The translations under genes and the position numbers were made by a program. Positions 51,984 to 59,825 of a DNA stretch of 59,825 nt are shown here, one piece after another; positions within the stretch are counted from its first letter, which is position 1, and the number at the start of each line of letters is the position of its first letter. The stretch is taken from positions 1 to 59,825 of the forward strand of contig JBDTAC010000004.1 in the NCBI GenBank assembly GCA_039924845.1, given 5' to 3'. Under the pieces are notes generated by a model. The model saw nothing but the letters and a program-made list of their open reading frames with translations. It had not been told where the DNA came from and did not search any database. The DNA comes from Bacteroidia bacterium (GTDB lineage: Bacteria; Bacteroidota; Bacteroidia; DATLTG01).

Positions 51984-52466
51984 CCTATTTCCATCATCGT
52001 TGCAGCAGCCGAAAATAACGTGATTGGAAAAAACAATCAATTGATTTGGCATTTATCTGCGGACTTACAACATTTCAAAAAAATTACGATGGGACATACC
52101 ATTGTGATGGGACGAAAAACATTTGAATCCATTGGAAAGCCTTTGCCAGGAAGAGTTTCCATTATCATCACTCGAAATAAAAATTACACTGCGGAAGGTT
52201 GCATCGTTGTAAATTCATTGGAAGAAGCCTTACAAAAAAACACTTCCGAAAAAGATTTTTTCATTATTGGCGGAGCTGAAATTTTCAATCAATCCATGCA
52301 CCTTGCACAAAAAATTTATTTTACTAAAATTTTTCATGCTTTTGAAGGCGATTGCTTTTTTCCGAAAATAGATGAAAAAATTTGGGAACTCCGACAAGAA
52401 GAGCGCTTTGAACCAACTGAAAAAAATAATTTTTCGTACGCTTTTTGCGAATATGAAAAGATATAA
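51981..52466 (+). CDS. folA: Dihydrofolate reductase
   Basis: A 161-residue NADPH-dependent enzyme that reduces dihydrofolate to THF. It begins SIIVAAAENNVIGKNNQLIWHLSADLQHFK with the acidic/tryptophan substrate site. GHTIVMGRKTFESIGKPLPGR and FIIGGAEIFNQSM form the cofactor sites. It pairs with thyA. An iterated motif copy lies in the coding region (KNNFSYAF, 52416-52438). Confidence 0.97.
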   Translation: MPISIIVAAAENNVIGKNNQLIWHLSADLQHFKKITMGHTIVMGRKTFESIGKPLPGRVSIIITRNKNYTAEGCIVVNSLEEALQKNTSEKDFFIIGGAEIFNQSMHLAQKIYFTKIFHAFEGDCFFPKIDEKIWELRQEERFEPTEKNNFSYAFCEYEKI

Positions 52467-52506
52467 GTAATTTTCGTTATTCTTATCTGTAAAACAAATA
52501 TAAAAT

Positions 52507-53358
52507 ATGATTAAAAATTTATTTTTCAAAACCGTTTTTTTGACTTCTTTAGTCGCATGTTTTTATTTTATTTCCTGCAATAAATCAGTTCGCGACAACG
52601 ATAACGAAACACAATCTTCTCAAGATTTTACTACTGCCGAATTTATGTTTGGTGATTTATTTACACAAATGGACGTAGTTTCCAGTGTTCAAGCAGATGT
52701 TAATCGCCCAAATCCGCCTGCCAATACAGTGGCTTCATCTTGCGCCACCGTTACTGTAAATCCAGCACTTCCGAATCCTACATATCCAAAAACAATGACT
52801 TTAAATTTCGGAACAACAGATTGTATTGGACCCGATGGCGTGAAAAGAAGAGGTATTTTGACGATCGTTTTTAGTGGGAAATATCGAACTGCTGGAACTG
52901 TTATTACTATTAGTACTAACAATTATCACATAAACGATTACAGCGTACAAGGCACGGAAACGCTTACCAATATGGGATTAAATTCAAATAATAACCCCTA
53001 TTACACAGAAAATATTTCAAACGGAATTATTACAACACCCACTGGCGGAATCATCGATTGGCAAGCGCAATGTACGCGCGAATGGACTGCAGGAAGCGCT
53101 ACGCCAATAGTGATTACAGACGATGTTTATTTAATACGCGGAAACATAACTGGTTCCAGTACAACAGGAAATACTTTTTCCGCAAGTATTTTAAACCCAC
53201 TTCAACTCACAAATGGTTGTCGTTATGTAGAAAGTGGAATTGTGCAGATGACACCTTTGCATCTTTCTACGCGCAATATTGACTATGGCAGTGGAGCGTG
53301 TGACAACCTTGCTACCGTTACTATCAACGGCGTTAATTACAACATTACGTTGAACTAA
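52507..53358 (+). CDS. Lipoprotein of unknown function
   Basis: A 283-residue predicted lipoprotein with a signal and lipobox (ACFYFISC, Cys25). The mature region is beta-rich, with Thr, Asn and Gly repeats and three or four more cysteines (ASSCATVTV, TDCIGPDG, NGCRYVE, SGACDN). The order CATVTVNPALPNPTYPKTMTLNFGTTDC recurs in related proteins from this phylum that I cannot name. No enzyme motif is visible. A bidirectional terminator separates it from the convergent clpC. Confidence 0.7.
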   Translation: MIKNLFFKTVFLTSLVACFYFISCNKSVRDNDNETQSSQDFTTAEFMFGDLFTQMDVVSSVQADVNRPNPPANTVASSCATVTVNPALPNPTYPKTMTLNFGTTDCIGPDGVKRRGILTIVFSGKYRTAGTVITISTNNYHINDYSVQGTETLTNMGLNSNNNPYYTENISNGIITTPTGGIIDWQAQCTREWTAGSATPIVITDDVYLIRGNITGSSTTGNTFSASILNPLQLTNGCRYVESGIVQMTPLHLSTRNIDYGSGACDNLATVTINGVNYNITLN

Positions 53359-53362
53359 AAAA

Positions 53363-53396
53363 AAGCCTCTCAAAAAAATAATTTTCTGAGAGGCTT
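53363..53396. terminator. Bidirectional terminator between lipoprotein and clpC
   Basis: AAGCCTCTCA pairs with TGAGAGGCTT around a loop that is an iterated A/T motif. A-runs on the left and the AAAA on the right make it usable from both sides. Confidence 0.88.
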
Positions 53397-53414
53397 AAAA
53401 CCATGACGGATTTT

Positions 53415-55955
53415 TCAATCTTCTTTTTTACTTTTCTTTTTCGGTTTGGAAATTTTAATTTTGATTTCTGATTTTTCTTTATCCAAATCTACTTCAATCG
53501 TATCTCCCTCTGATAACGTGGATTTGATGATTTCTTCCGCCAAAGGATCTTCCACATATTTTTGAATGGCACGTTTTAACGGACGCGCACCAAATTGCGT
53601 ATCAAAACCTTTATCGGCAATAAAATCTTTCGCTTCTTTACTGATTTTGATATTGTATCCTAAACCATTTATTCTGCCGTACAAACTCGCCAATTCAATG
53701 TCGATGATTTTGTGAATATCACCACTGCTCAATGAATTGAATACAATTACGTCATCAATACGATTTAAAAATTCGGGCGCAAATGCTTTTTTCAAAGCAC
53801 TTTCAATCACACCTTTCGAATGTTCATCCACCGTGCTTGTTTTTGCAGAAGTTGCGAAACCAACACCTTGTCCGAAATCCTTTAATTGGCGTGAACCAAT
53901 GTTGGAAGTCATGATAATAATGGTGTTTTTGAAATCTACTTTTCTACCTAAACTATCTGTCAACTGACCGTCGTCTAAGGCTTGCAGCAATAAATTAAAA
54001 ACATCCGGATGTGCTTTTTCGATTTCGTCTAACAATATTACCGAGTACGGTTTTCTTCTTACTTTTTCGGTTAATTGTCCGCCTTCTTCGTAACCAACAT
54101 ATCCCGGAGGTGCACCCACCAAGCGCGATACAGAAAATTTTTCCATGTATTCGCTCATGTCAATTCGGATCAGTGCATCGTCACTATCAAATAAATAATG
54201 AGATAAAATTTTTGCCAATTGTGTTTTTCCAACTCCTGTAGGACCAAGGAAAATAAAGGATCCAATTGGTTTATTCGGATCTTTCAATCCAGCACGATTG
54301 CGTTGAATTGCTTTCACCACTTTTTTAATTGCTTCGTCTTGGCCGATTACTTTTCCTTTTAATTCATCGCCCATTTTCACCAATCGAGAACCTTCGTTTT
54401 GCGCAATTCTTTGCACCGGAACGCCTGTCATCATTGCTACAACTTCTGCAACATTGTCTTCTGTAACGGTTTCTTTATGTCCTTTGGTGTCTTCTTCCCA
54501 ATGCTTTTTAGCGATTTCTAATTGCTCGAGCAATTGTCGTTCGGTATCTCTGAGTTTCGCAGCCTCTTCGTACTTCTGACTTCTCACCACTTTATTTTTT
54601 TCTTCTTTAATCCCTTCCAATTTTTTCTCGATATCGATGATATCTTTCGGAACGTTGATGTGTGTGATGTGAACACGAGAACCCGCTTCGTCCAAGGCAT
54701 CAATCGCTTTATCCGGCAAATGGCGATCACTGATATATCTTGCCGTCAGCAACACACATGCTTTAATCGCTTCGTCTGTATAAGTAACATTGTGATGATC
54801 TTCGTATTTCGATTTTATATTGTGAAGAATTTGCAACGTTTCATCAATCGTAGCAGGCTCTATCAATACTTTTTGAAAACGTCTTTCCAAAGCGCCATCT
54901 TTCTCAATGTATTGACGATATTCATCTAAAGTTGTAGCACCGATACATTGTATTTCGCCTCTTGCCAAAGCTGGTTTAAACATATTGGAGGCATCCAAAG
55001 AACCGGATGCGCCGCCCGCACCAATAATGGTATGGATTTCATCAATAAATAAAATAACGTCTGGAGATTTTTCCAATTCGTTCATCACCGCTTTCATGCG
55101 TTCTTCAAATTGACCGCGGTATTTTGTACCTGCTACAAGCGAAGCTAAATCAAGCGTTACCACGCGTTTATTAAACAATACGCGAGATACTTTTCGTTGA
55201 ACGATACGAAGTGCTAATCCTTCTGCAATTGCAGATTTACCAACACCTGGCTCGCCAATCAAAATAGGATTGTTCTTTTTTCTTCTACTTAATATTTGAG
55301 ATACGCGTTCAATTTCTTTATCGCGACCAACAATCGGATCTAATTTTCCGTCTTCTGCAGATTTAGTAAGGTCTCTACCGAAATTATCCAATACAGGCGT
55401 TTTGGATTTTGAATCGCTCGGTTTTTTAGTGCTGCTTCCAAATGTGGCAGAATCTTCATCTCCGTCATCATCCGTAGGACTTCCTGGAAATTCTGCTTTT
55501 GGATCAAGCGGACTAGCATTGTTATTGTATACGTCTAATTCTTGTTTGATCAATTCGTAATCAATATGAAAGCGGTGCAGGGCTTTTGTTGCTACATTGT
55601 CTTCGTCCTTTAAGATAGACAACAACAAATGTTCCGTTCCGATAATCGGACTTTTAAAAAGCTTTGCTTCTAAATAGGTTATTTTCAAAGCTCTTTCCGC
55701 TTGCTTTACCAAAGGAATATTGGTGAGCGCATTTATTTTTTTTGTGGGCACGGCAATGGATTGTTCAATGGTTTTGCGCAATTCGTTTAAATCCACTTTT
55801 AACCCTTTTAAAAGTTTAATGGCAACGCCTTCGCCTTCGCGGATAATACCAAGTAACAAATGTTCCGTACCAATGTAATCATTTCCCAAACGCAGCGCTT
55901 CCTCACGGCTATAGCTGATTACGTCTTTTACTCGAGGTGAAAATTTCGCTTCCAT
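53415..55955 (-). CDS. clpC: ClpC-type AAA+ protease subunit
   Basis: An 846-residue Hsp100 ATPase that unfolds proteins and feeds them to ClpP. A Clp_N double repeat (residues 1-150) includes [20 protein letters not shown] and [20 protein letters not shown]1 has Walker [10 protein letters not shown], and a UVR-like middle domain is [33 protein letters not shown]2 has GPTGVGKTQ and [14 protein letters not shown]. The length and middle domain fit ClpC rather than ClpB. clpP is not adjacent. A -7 element and the iterated motif lie upstream. Confidence 0.96.
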   Translation of the reverse strand: MEAKFSPRVKDVISYSREEALRLGNDYIGTEHLLLGIIREGEGVAIKLLKGLKVDLNELRKTIEQSIAVPTKKINALTNIPLVKQAERALKITYLEAKLFKSPIIGTEHLLLSILKDEDNVATKALHRFHIDYELIKQELDVYNNNASPLDPKAEFPGSPTDDDGDEDSATFGSSTKKPSDSKSKTPVLDNFGRDLTKSAEDGKLDPIVGRDKEIERVSQILSRRKKNNPILIGEPGVGKSAIAEGLALRIVQRKVSRVLFNKRVVTLDLASLVAGTKYRGQFEERMKAVMNELEKSPDVILFIDEIHTIIGAGGASGSLDASNMFKPALARGEIQCIGATTLDEYRQYIEKDGALERRFQKVLIEPATIDETLQILHNIKSKYEDHHNVTYTDEAIKACVLLTARYISDRHLPDKAIDALDEAGSRVHITHINVPKDIIDIEKKLEGIKEEKNKVVRSQKYEEAAKLRDTERQLLEQLEIAKKHWEEDTKGHKETVTEDNVAEVVAMMTGVPVQRIAQNEGSRLVKMGDELKGKVIGQDEAIKKVVKAIQRNRAGLKDPNKPIGSFIFLGPTGVGKTQLAKILSHYLFDSDDALIRIDMSEYMEKFSVSRLVGAPPGYVGYEEGGQLTEKVRRKPYSVILLDEIEKAHPDVFNLLLQALDDGQLTDSLGRKVDFKNTIIIMTSNIGSRQLKDFGQGVGFATSAKTSTVDEHSKGVIESALKKAFAPEFLNRIDDVIVFNSLSSGDIHKIIDIELASLYGRINGLGYNIKISKEAKDFIADKGFDTQFGARPLKRAIQKYVEDPLAEEIIKSTLSEGDTIEVDLDKEKSEIKIKISKPKKKSKKED

Positions 55956-56261
55956 AAAAATATTTTTTTGATAGGTTTACTCTTTAGTCTCTGAAAAACC
56001 GCTGAAATTTAGGGCTTTTTTTAATTTTTTCAAAGGTACGTTGCTATTTATATTTCGATATTGTTAATATCTTTCTTTTTTCAACTAAAAAATGTTAATA
56101 ATTAAACATTTTTTGAGTAGCATTTTTTCGGCAAATTACAATACCTTCGAACTCCATTTACAGCATAGCAATTTCTATGCAATTTTTTGTTTGTATGACA
56201 AAAATACAGTATAATGGTTTAATACAAATCATCAATAAATAGTAATAAAAATAAGCGATTT
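55955..56261. promoter_or_regulatory. Divergent gap between clpC and gyrA
   Basis: This 306-base gap holds the clpC promoter (TACCTTTG on the minus strand, 56038-56031), an iterated A/T motif copy next to the clpC start (55955-55976), and A/T-rich sequence before gyrA. A TATAAT (56212-56217) lies 44-49 bases upstream of gyrA and resembles a classic sigma70 -10, but without a convincing -35. No gene or hairpin was seen in it. Confidence 0.5.
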
Positions 56262-58793
56262 ATGGCATCAGGCGAAAAGATTATTTTAATTAACATCGAA
56301 GAAGAAATGAAATCCGCTTACATTGATTATTCAATGTCGGTAATTGTATCAAGGGCTTTGCCAGATGTGCGCGACGGATTAAAACCAGTTCACCGCAGGG
56401 TATTATACGGAATGCTTGATTTGGGCGTTTTTTCCAATCGTCCGTATAAAAAATCAGCAAGGATTGTCGGTGAAGTAATGGGTAAATACCATCCACACGG
56501 TGATGCGTCAATTTACGATACGATGGTGCGTATGGCGCAAGATTGGTCTTTGCGTTATCCATTGGTGGACGGGCAAGGAAATTTTGGTTCGATTGATGGA
56601 GATAGTCCTGCTGCGATGCGTTATACAGAGGCACGGTTGAAAAAAATTGGCGAAGAAATGATTAGCGATATCGAAAAAGATACCGTTGATTTCAGACCCA
56701 ATTTCGATGATTCTTTAACAGAGCCAACTGTGCTTCCGACACGTATCCCAAATTTATTAATCAATGGAGCGTCCGGTATTGCTGTGGGTATGGCAACCAA
56801 TATGCCACCACATAATTTAACGGAAATAATTGATGCCACAATGGCATACATTGACAATAGAGACATTGATATTGCTGGATTGATGCAATATGTGAAAGCA
56901 CCTGATTTTCCTACAGGAGCAATTATTTATGGATATGAAGGTGTAAAAGAAGCGTTTGAAACAGGGAGAGGTAGAATTGTGATGCGCGCGCAAACATCTG
57001 TGGAAACAGAAGAAAACGGGCGAGAAAGAATCATTGTTACGGAAATCCCATACATGGTTAATAAAGCCGAAATGATTAAGAGGACGGCGGATTTAATCAA
57101 TGAAAAAAAGATAGAAGGAATCTCTGATATTCGCGATGAGTCCGACAGAGACGGGATGCGCATTGTATATGAATTGAAACGCGATTCTATCACGAATGTG
57201 GTGTTGAATAATTTATTCAAATACACTTCGTTGCAATCGTCTTTCAGCGTAAATAATATTGCCTTGGTTGGTGGCCGACCGATGATGTTGAATATTAAAG
57301 ACATGATCGGACATTTCGTAAATCACCGTCACGATGTAATTGTTCGCAGAACAAAATTTGAATTGAATCAAGCCGAAAAAAGAGCGCATATCTTGGAAGG
57401 CTATTTAATTGCGCTGGATCATTTAGATGCCGTTATCAAACTAATTCGTGAATCTGTAACTCCGGATGAAGCGAAGGATGGTTTGATGAAAAATTTCGGA
57501 TTGAGTGAAATTCAATCAAAAGCAATACTTGAAATGAGATTGCGTGCGCTGACTGGTTTAGAGAGAGATAAGATAAAGAGCGAGTACGACGAGTTGATGA
57601 AATTAATTACGTATTTGAGAAGTATTTTGAACGATGAAGCGTTGAGAATGAAAATCATCAAAGAGGAACTTGCCGAAATAAAAACGAAATACGGAGATGC
57701 TCGCAGAAGTGAAATTGTGTACGCTGCTGGAGATTTCAAAATAGAAGATATGATTGCCGATGAAGATGTGGTGATTACTATTTCTCATTTAGGTTATGTA
57801 AAACGTACGGCTCTTGCCGAATATAAAACACAAAATAGAGGCGGAAGAGGTTCTAAAGGCACAGCTACAAGAGACGAAGATTTCTTAGAACATTTATTTA
57901 TTGCTTCTACACACAATTACATTTTGTTTTTTACAGAACAAGGTAAATGTTATTGGATGCGCGCTTTCGAAGTTCCGGAAGGTTCGAAAACATCGAAAGG
58001 TAGAGCCATTCAAAATCTCGTAAACATTGCTCCAGATGATAAAGTGAGAGCGTTTATCAATGTGAAGAATTTCACGGACATCGAGTATTTGAAAAACAAC
58101 TACATTATTATGTGTACCAAAAAAGGTACGATTAAGAAAACAACTTTGGAAGCTTATTCTCGCCCGCGCCAAAATGGTATCAACGCTATTACCGTGAAAG
58201 ATGGAGATACATTGTTGGAAGCTAAATTGACCAACGGTAAAAATGAAATTATGCTTGGATTAAGATGCGGAAAAGTGGTGCGTTTTAACGAAACAAAAGT
58301 ACGTCCGATGGGCAGAAATGCTTCGGGAGTACGCGGAATCACACTTAGCAGCAAAAAAGATGAAGTAATCGGAATGGTGTGTATTGATGATCCACTAACA
58401 AACGTAATGGTGGTGGCTGAAAAAGGATATGGAAAACGTTCCAGCATTGATGAATATAGAGTTACCAATAGAGGCGGAAAAGGTGTAAAAACAATCAATA
58501 TCACCGAAAAAACCGGACAATTAATTGCTATAAAAAGTGTAACGGATAAAAATGATTTGATGATTATCAACAAATCCGGTCTCACCATTCGTTTAAAAGT
58601 GTCTGATTTACGCGTTATTGGCAGAGCAACGCAAGGCGTACGATTGATTAATTTAAAAGACGATGATGAAATTGCAGCCGTAACAAAAATAGAAGTAGAG
58701 GACGATGAAATAATTGTTTTGGATGAAAATGAGATTCAAAATGATACACCTGCGGACGATGCCGAACAAACGGAAACTCCTACGGAAGAATAA
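56262..58793 (+). CDS. gyrA: DNA gyrase subunit A
   Basis: An 843-residue topoisomerase subunit that breaks and rejoins DNA. The catalytic tyrosine is Tyr121 in [10 protein letters not shown]. The quinolone region reads [19 protein letters not shown] (residues 75-93), with Ala82 at the position equivalent to E. coli Ser83 and Asp86 at that of Asp87. The C-terminal DNA-wrapping domain starts near residue 500 and includes the GyrA box as [10 protein letters not shown]. The protein ends in a 40-residue acidic tail. gyrB is not in this window. Confidence 0.98.
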   Translation: MASGEKIILINIEEEMKSAYIDYSMSVIVSRALPDVRDGLKPVHRRVLYGMLDLGVFSNRPYKKSARIVGEVMGKYHPHGDASIYDTMVRMAQDWSLRYPLVDGQGNFGSIDGDSPAAMRYTEARLKKIGEEMISDIEKDTVDFRPNFDDSLTEPTVLPTRIPNLLINGASGIAVGMATNMPPHNLTEIIDATMAYIDNRDIDIAGLMQYVKAPDFPTGAIIYGYEGVKEAFETGRGRIVMRAQTSVETEENGRERIIVTEIPYMVNKAEMIKRTADLINEKKIEGISDIRDESDRDGMRIVYELKRDSITNVVLNNLFKYTSLQSSFSVNNIALVGGRPMMLNIKDMIGHFVNHRHDVIVRRTKFELNQAEKRAHILEGYLIALDHLDAVIKLIRESVTPDEAKDGLMKNFGLSEIQSKAILEMRLRALTGLERDKIKSEYDELMKLITYLRSILNDEALRMKIIKEELAEIKTKYGDARRSEIVYAAGDFKIEDMIADEDVVITISHLGYVKRTALAEYKTQNRGGRGSKGTATRDEDFLEHLFIASTHNYILFFTEQGKCYWMRAFEVPEGSKTSKGRAIQNLVNIAPDDKVRAFINVKNFTDIEYLKNNYIIMCTKKGTIKKTTLEAYSRPRQNGINAITVKDGDTLLEAKLTNGKNEIMLGLRCGKVVRFNETKVRPMGRNASGVRGITLSSKKDEVIGMVCIDDPLTNVMVVAEKGYGKRSSIDEYRVTNRGGKGVKTINITEKTGQLIAIKSVTDKNDLMIINKSGLTIRLKVSDLRVIGRATQGVRLINLKDDDEIAAVTKIEVEDDEIIVLDENEIQNDTPADDAEQTETPTEE

Positions 58794-58806
58794 ATTATAA
58801 AAAGCA

Positions 58807-58830
58807 CATCAAAAAAAATAATTTTTTAAA
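58807..58830. repeat. Iterated A/T quasi-palindrome after gyrA
   Basis: ACATCAAAAAAAATAATTTT then TTAAAA. It lies in the 69-base gap before the TPR gene. Confidence 0.55.
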
Positions 58831-58862
58831 ATCATTTTAAGAAACAAAAATAGGAAATTTTT

Positions 58863-59825
58863 ATGAAAAAAATAATCGTATTAGCACTTGCCATGGCAGC
58901 TTCTCAGTATGGATTTTCACAAGCCAAAAACGTAGTAAGTGCATGGAAATATTTGGATGATTATCAAAAAGAACAAGATGCAACTTCCTTGCTAAAAGCA
59001 AGAGCCAGAATAGACACTGCCGCTAAAGATCCTGATACAAAAGAAGAAGCTAAAACATGGTTTTATAGAGGCGAAATCTATTTAACTATTTTCGATAAAA
59101 ATTTTATCGAACAAAAAGAAAAACACAAAGATGTTGCCGATATGAATCAACGTATTTTAGCCGCTTATGGTTCAACTGATGCCAACGATGTTGTTCAAGC
59201 TTACGTGTCTTTGAAAAGAGCGCGCGAATTAGATGTCAAAAAGATATACATCGATGACATCGATCCGAAATTAAAAGAGTGCATCGTTCACCTTGGTAAT
59301 AAAGGAATTGCTTTCAATACGGCTAAAGATTATCCAAACGCCTTACTGATGTTTGAAAATGCCATTGAAGATGCGGCTATTTTTCATGTTACCGATACCA
59401 ATGACATACGCAGTGCAGCTTTAGAAGCAGAAAAGGCAAAAAATTACGACAAAGCCAAAACCTATTATCAACAATTAATAGATTTGAAATATGGAAAAGC
59501 ACGACCGTATTCTTATCTCTCTAATATGTATTTACAAAAAGGAGATTCGGCTAATGCTCTTGCTACTGTTGAAAAAGGCAGACAGGCATATCCTGATGAT
59601 GTCAATTTAATGATTGAACAAGTCAATTTTTATATGCACAAACCTGATAAAAAACAAGAAGCCATCAATAATTTGGAAATGGCTGTGCAAAAACAACCCA
59701 CAAATGCCGATTGGCAATTGGCACTTGCCAGTTTGTATGATAATCTTGCGAATCCTCCCGTAGGGCAAGATCAACCTAAAAATTACGACGATTTATTTAC
59801 CAAAGCTGCCGATCATTACAAAAAA
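58863..59825 (+). CDS. TPR-repeat exported protein (cut by window edge)
   Basis: At least 321 residues, continuing past the window end. A signal peptide (MKKIIVLALAMAASQYGFS) ends near residue 20. Helical TPR-like units follow, for example WFYRGEIYLTIFDKNFIEQ, GIAFNTAKDYPNALLMFENA and SYLSNMYLQKGDSANALATV, spaced at about 34 residues. The protein is probably periplasmic, and the family is not recognised. It lies 69 bases after gyrA, so it may share its transcript. The lack of a stop before 59825 shows that it is partial. Confidence 0.75.
   Translation, partial: MKKIIVLALAMAASQYGFSQAKNVVSAWKYLDDYQKEQDATSLLKARARIDTAAKDPDTKEEAKTWFYRGEIYLTIFDKNFIEQKEKHKDVADMNQRILAAYGSTDANDVVQAYVSLKRARELDVKKIYIDDIDPKLKECIVHLGNKGIAFNTAKDYPNALLMFENAIEDAAIFHVTDTNDIRSAALEAEKAKNYDKAKTYYQQLIDLKYGKARPYSYLSNMYLQKGDSANALATVEKGRQAYPDDVNLMIEQVNFYMHKPDKKQEAINNLEMAVQKQPTNADWQLALASLYDNLANPPVGQDQPKNYDDLFTKAADHYKK

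Noticed and set aside
56200-56220. E. coli-style TATAAT promoter for gyrA
   Set aside because: It matches by chance easily in A/T-rich DNA, and no -35 box was found. It is kept only as a remark in the gap entry.

Overview
The window reads as chromosome of a Bacteroidota bacterium. It is A+T-rich. The lineage is supported by three secreted proteins with type IX secretion (T9SS) C-terminal sorting domains, a 287-residue primary sigma factor, about a dozen and a half TAnnTTTG -7 promoter elements at gene starts, a TonB-dependent receptor with a carboxypeptidase-regulatory-like N-terminal domain, a PD40/TPR envelope protein and a GAPDH with a long N-terminal extension. No tRNA, rRNA, CRISPR array, prophage or intact insertion sequence was seen.

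Layout. 1-3344: dispersed repeats and two tandem T9SS-sorted secreted proteins whose 3' ends are near-identical. 3345-10893: housekeeping (aldo/keto reductase, DUF6089 barrel, hemH, lipoprotein, dnaK, cold shock protein, SirB1-like). 10877-14658 (minus): monotopic sugar transferase, a TPP-riboswitch-controlled TonB receptor (a thiamine uptake candidate) and a small exported protein. 14779-18392: gmhA, amt and a ComM-type Mg-chelatase-like ATPase. 18524-26664 (minus): a PD-(D/E)XK/TPR fusion with its own promoter, preceded by a tight seven-gene operon (membrane protein, dapF, unknown, GNAT, multiheme cytochrome/TPR, mltG, nucleotide-cyclase-like protein). 26838-30994: HtrA/Deg protease, primary sigma factor and GAPDH. 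31080-33178: small accessory stretch and repeats. 33179-38005: DEAD-box helicase, then the operon PD40/TPR protein, rhomboid, gmhB-like phosphatase and class IV aminotransferase. 38018-44556: T9SS-sorted esterase, a repeat-rich gap, an overlapping lipoprotein/large-protein pair and a metallo-aminopeptidase. 44623-47377: YdcF-like protein, pyrR-pyrB and a STAS protein. 47461-53358: 3-hydroxyacyl-CoA dehydrogenase, etfBA, bifunctional nuclease, thyA, folA and a lipoprotein. 53415-59825: clpC, gyrA and a TPR protein cut by the window edge.

How the genes work together. gmhA and gmhB provide two steps of ADP-heptose synthesis for LPS core. The dehydrogenase and etfBA belong to acyl-CoA oxidation. 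thyA and folA couple dTMP synthesis to folate recycling. pyrR and pyrB serve pyrimidine synthesis. dnaK, clpC, the Deg protease and the cold shock protein form a stress and protein-quality set.

The most unusual feature is a short quasi-palindrome, an A-tract of about 5-7, then TAA/TTA/ATA, then a T-tract of about 5-7, usually flanked by TT(G/C) and (G/C)AA. I count about 44 copies by eye, inside and between genes. It gives unrelated proteins the same KNIF, KNNF, KIIF or NYFF tetrapeptides, sits at the centre of several terminator hairpins, and in one gene supplies the stop codon. I know of no described element matching it. The second point of interest is the cyclase-like protein next to the PD-(D/E)XK/TPR fusion.
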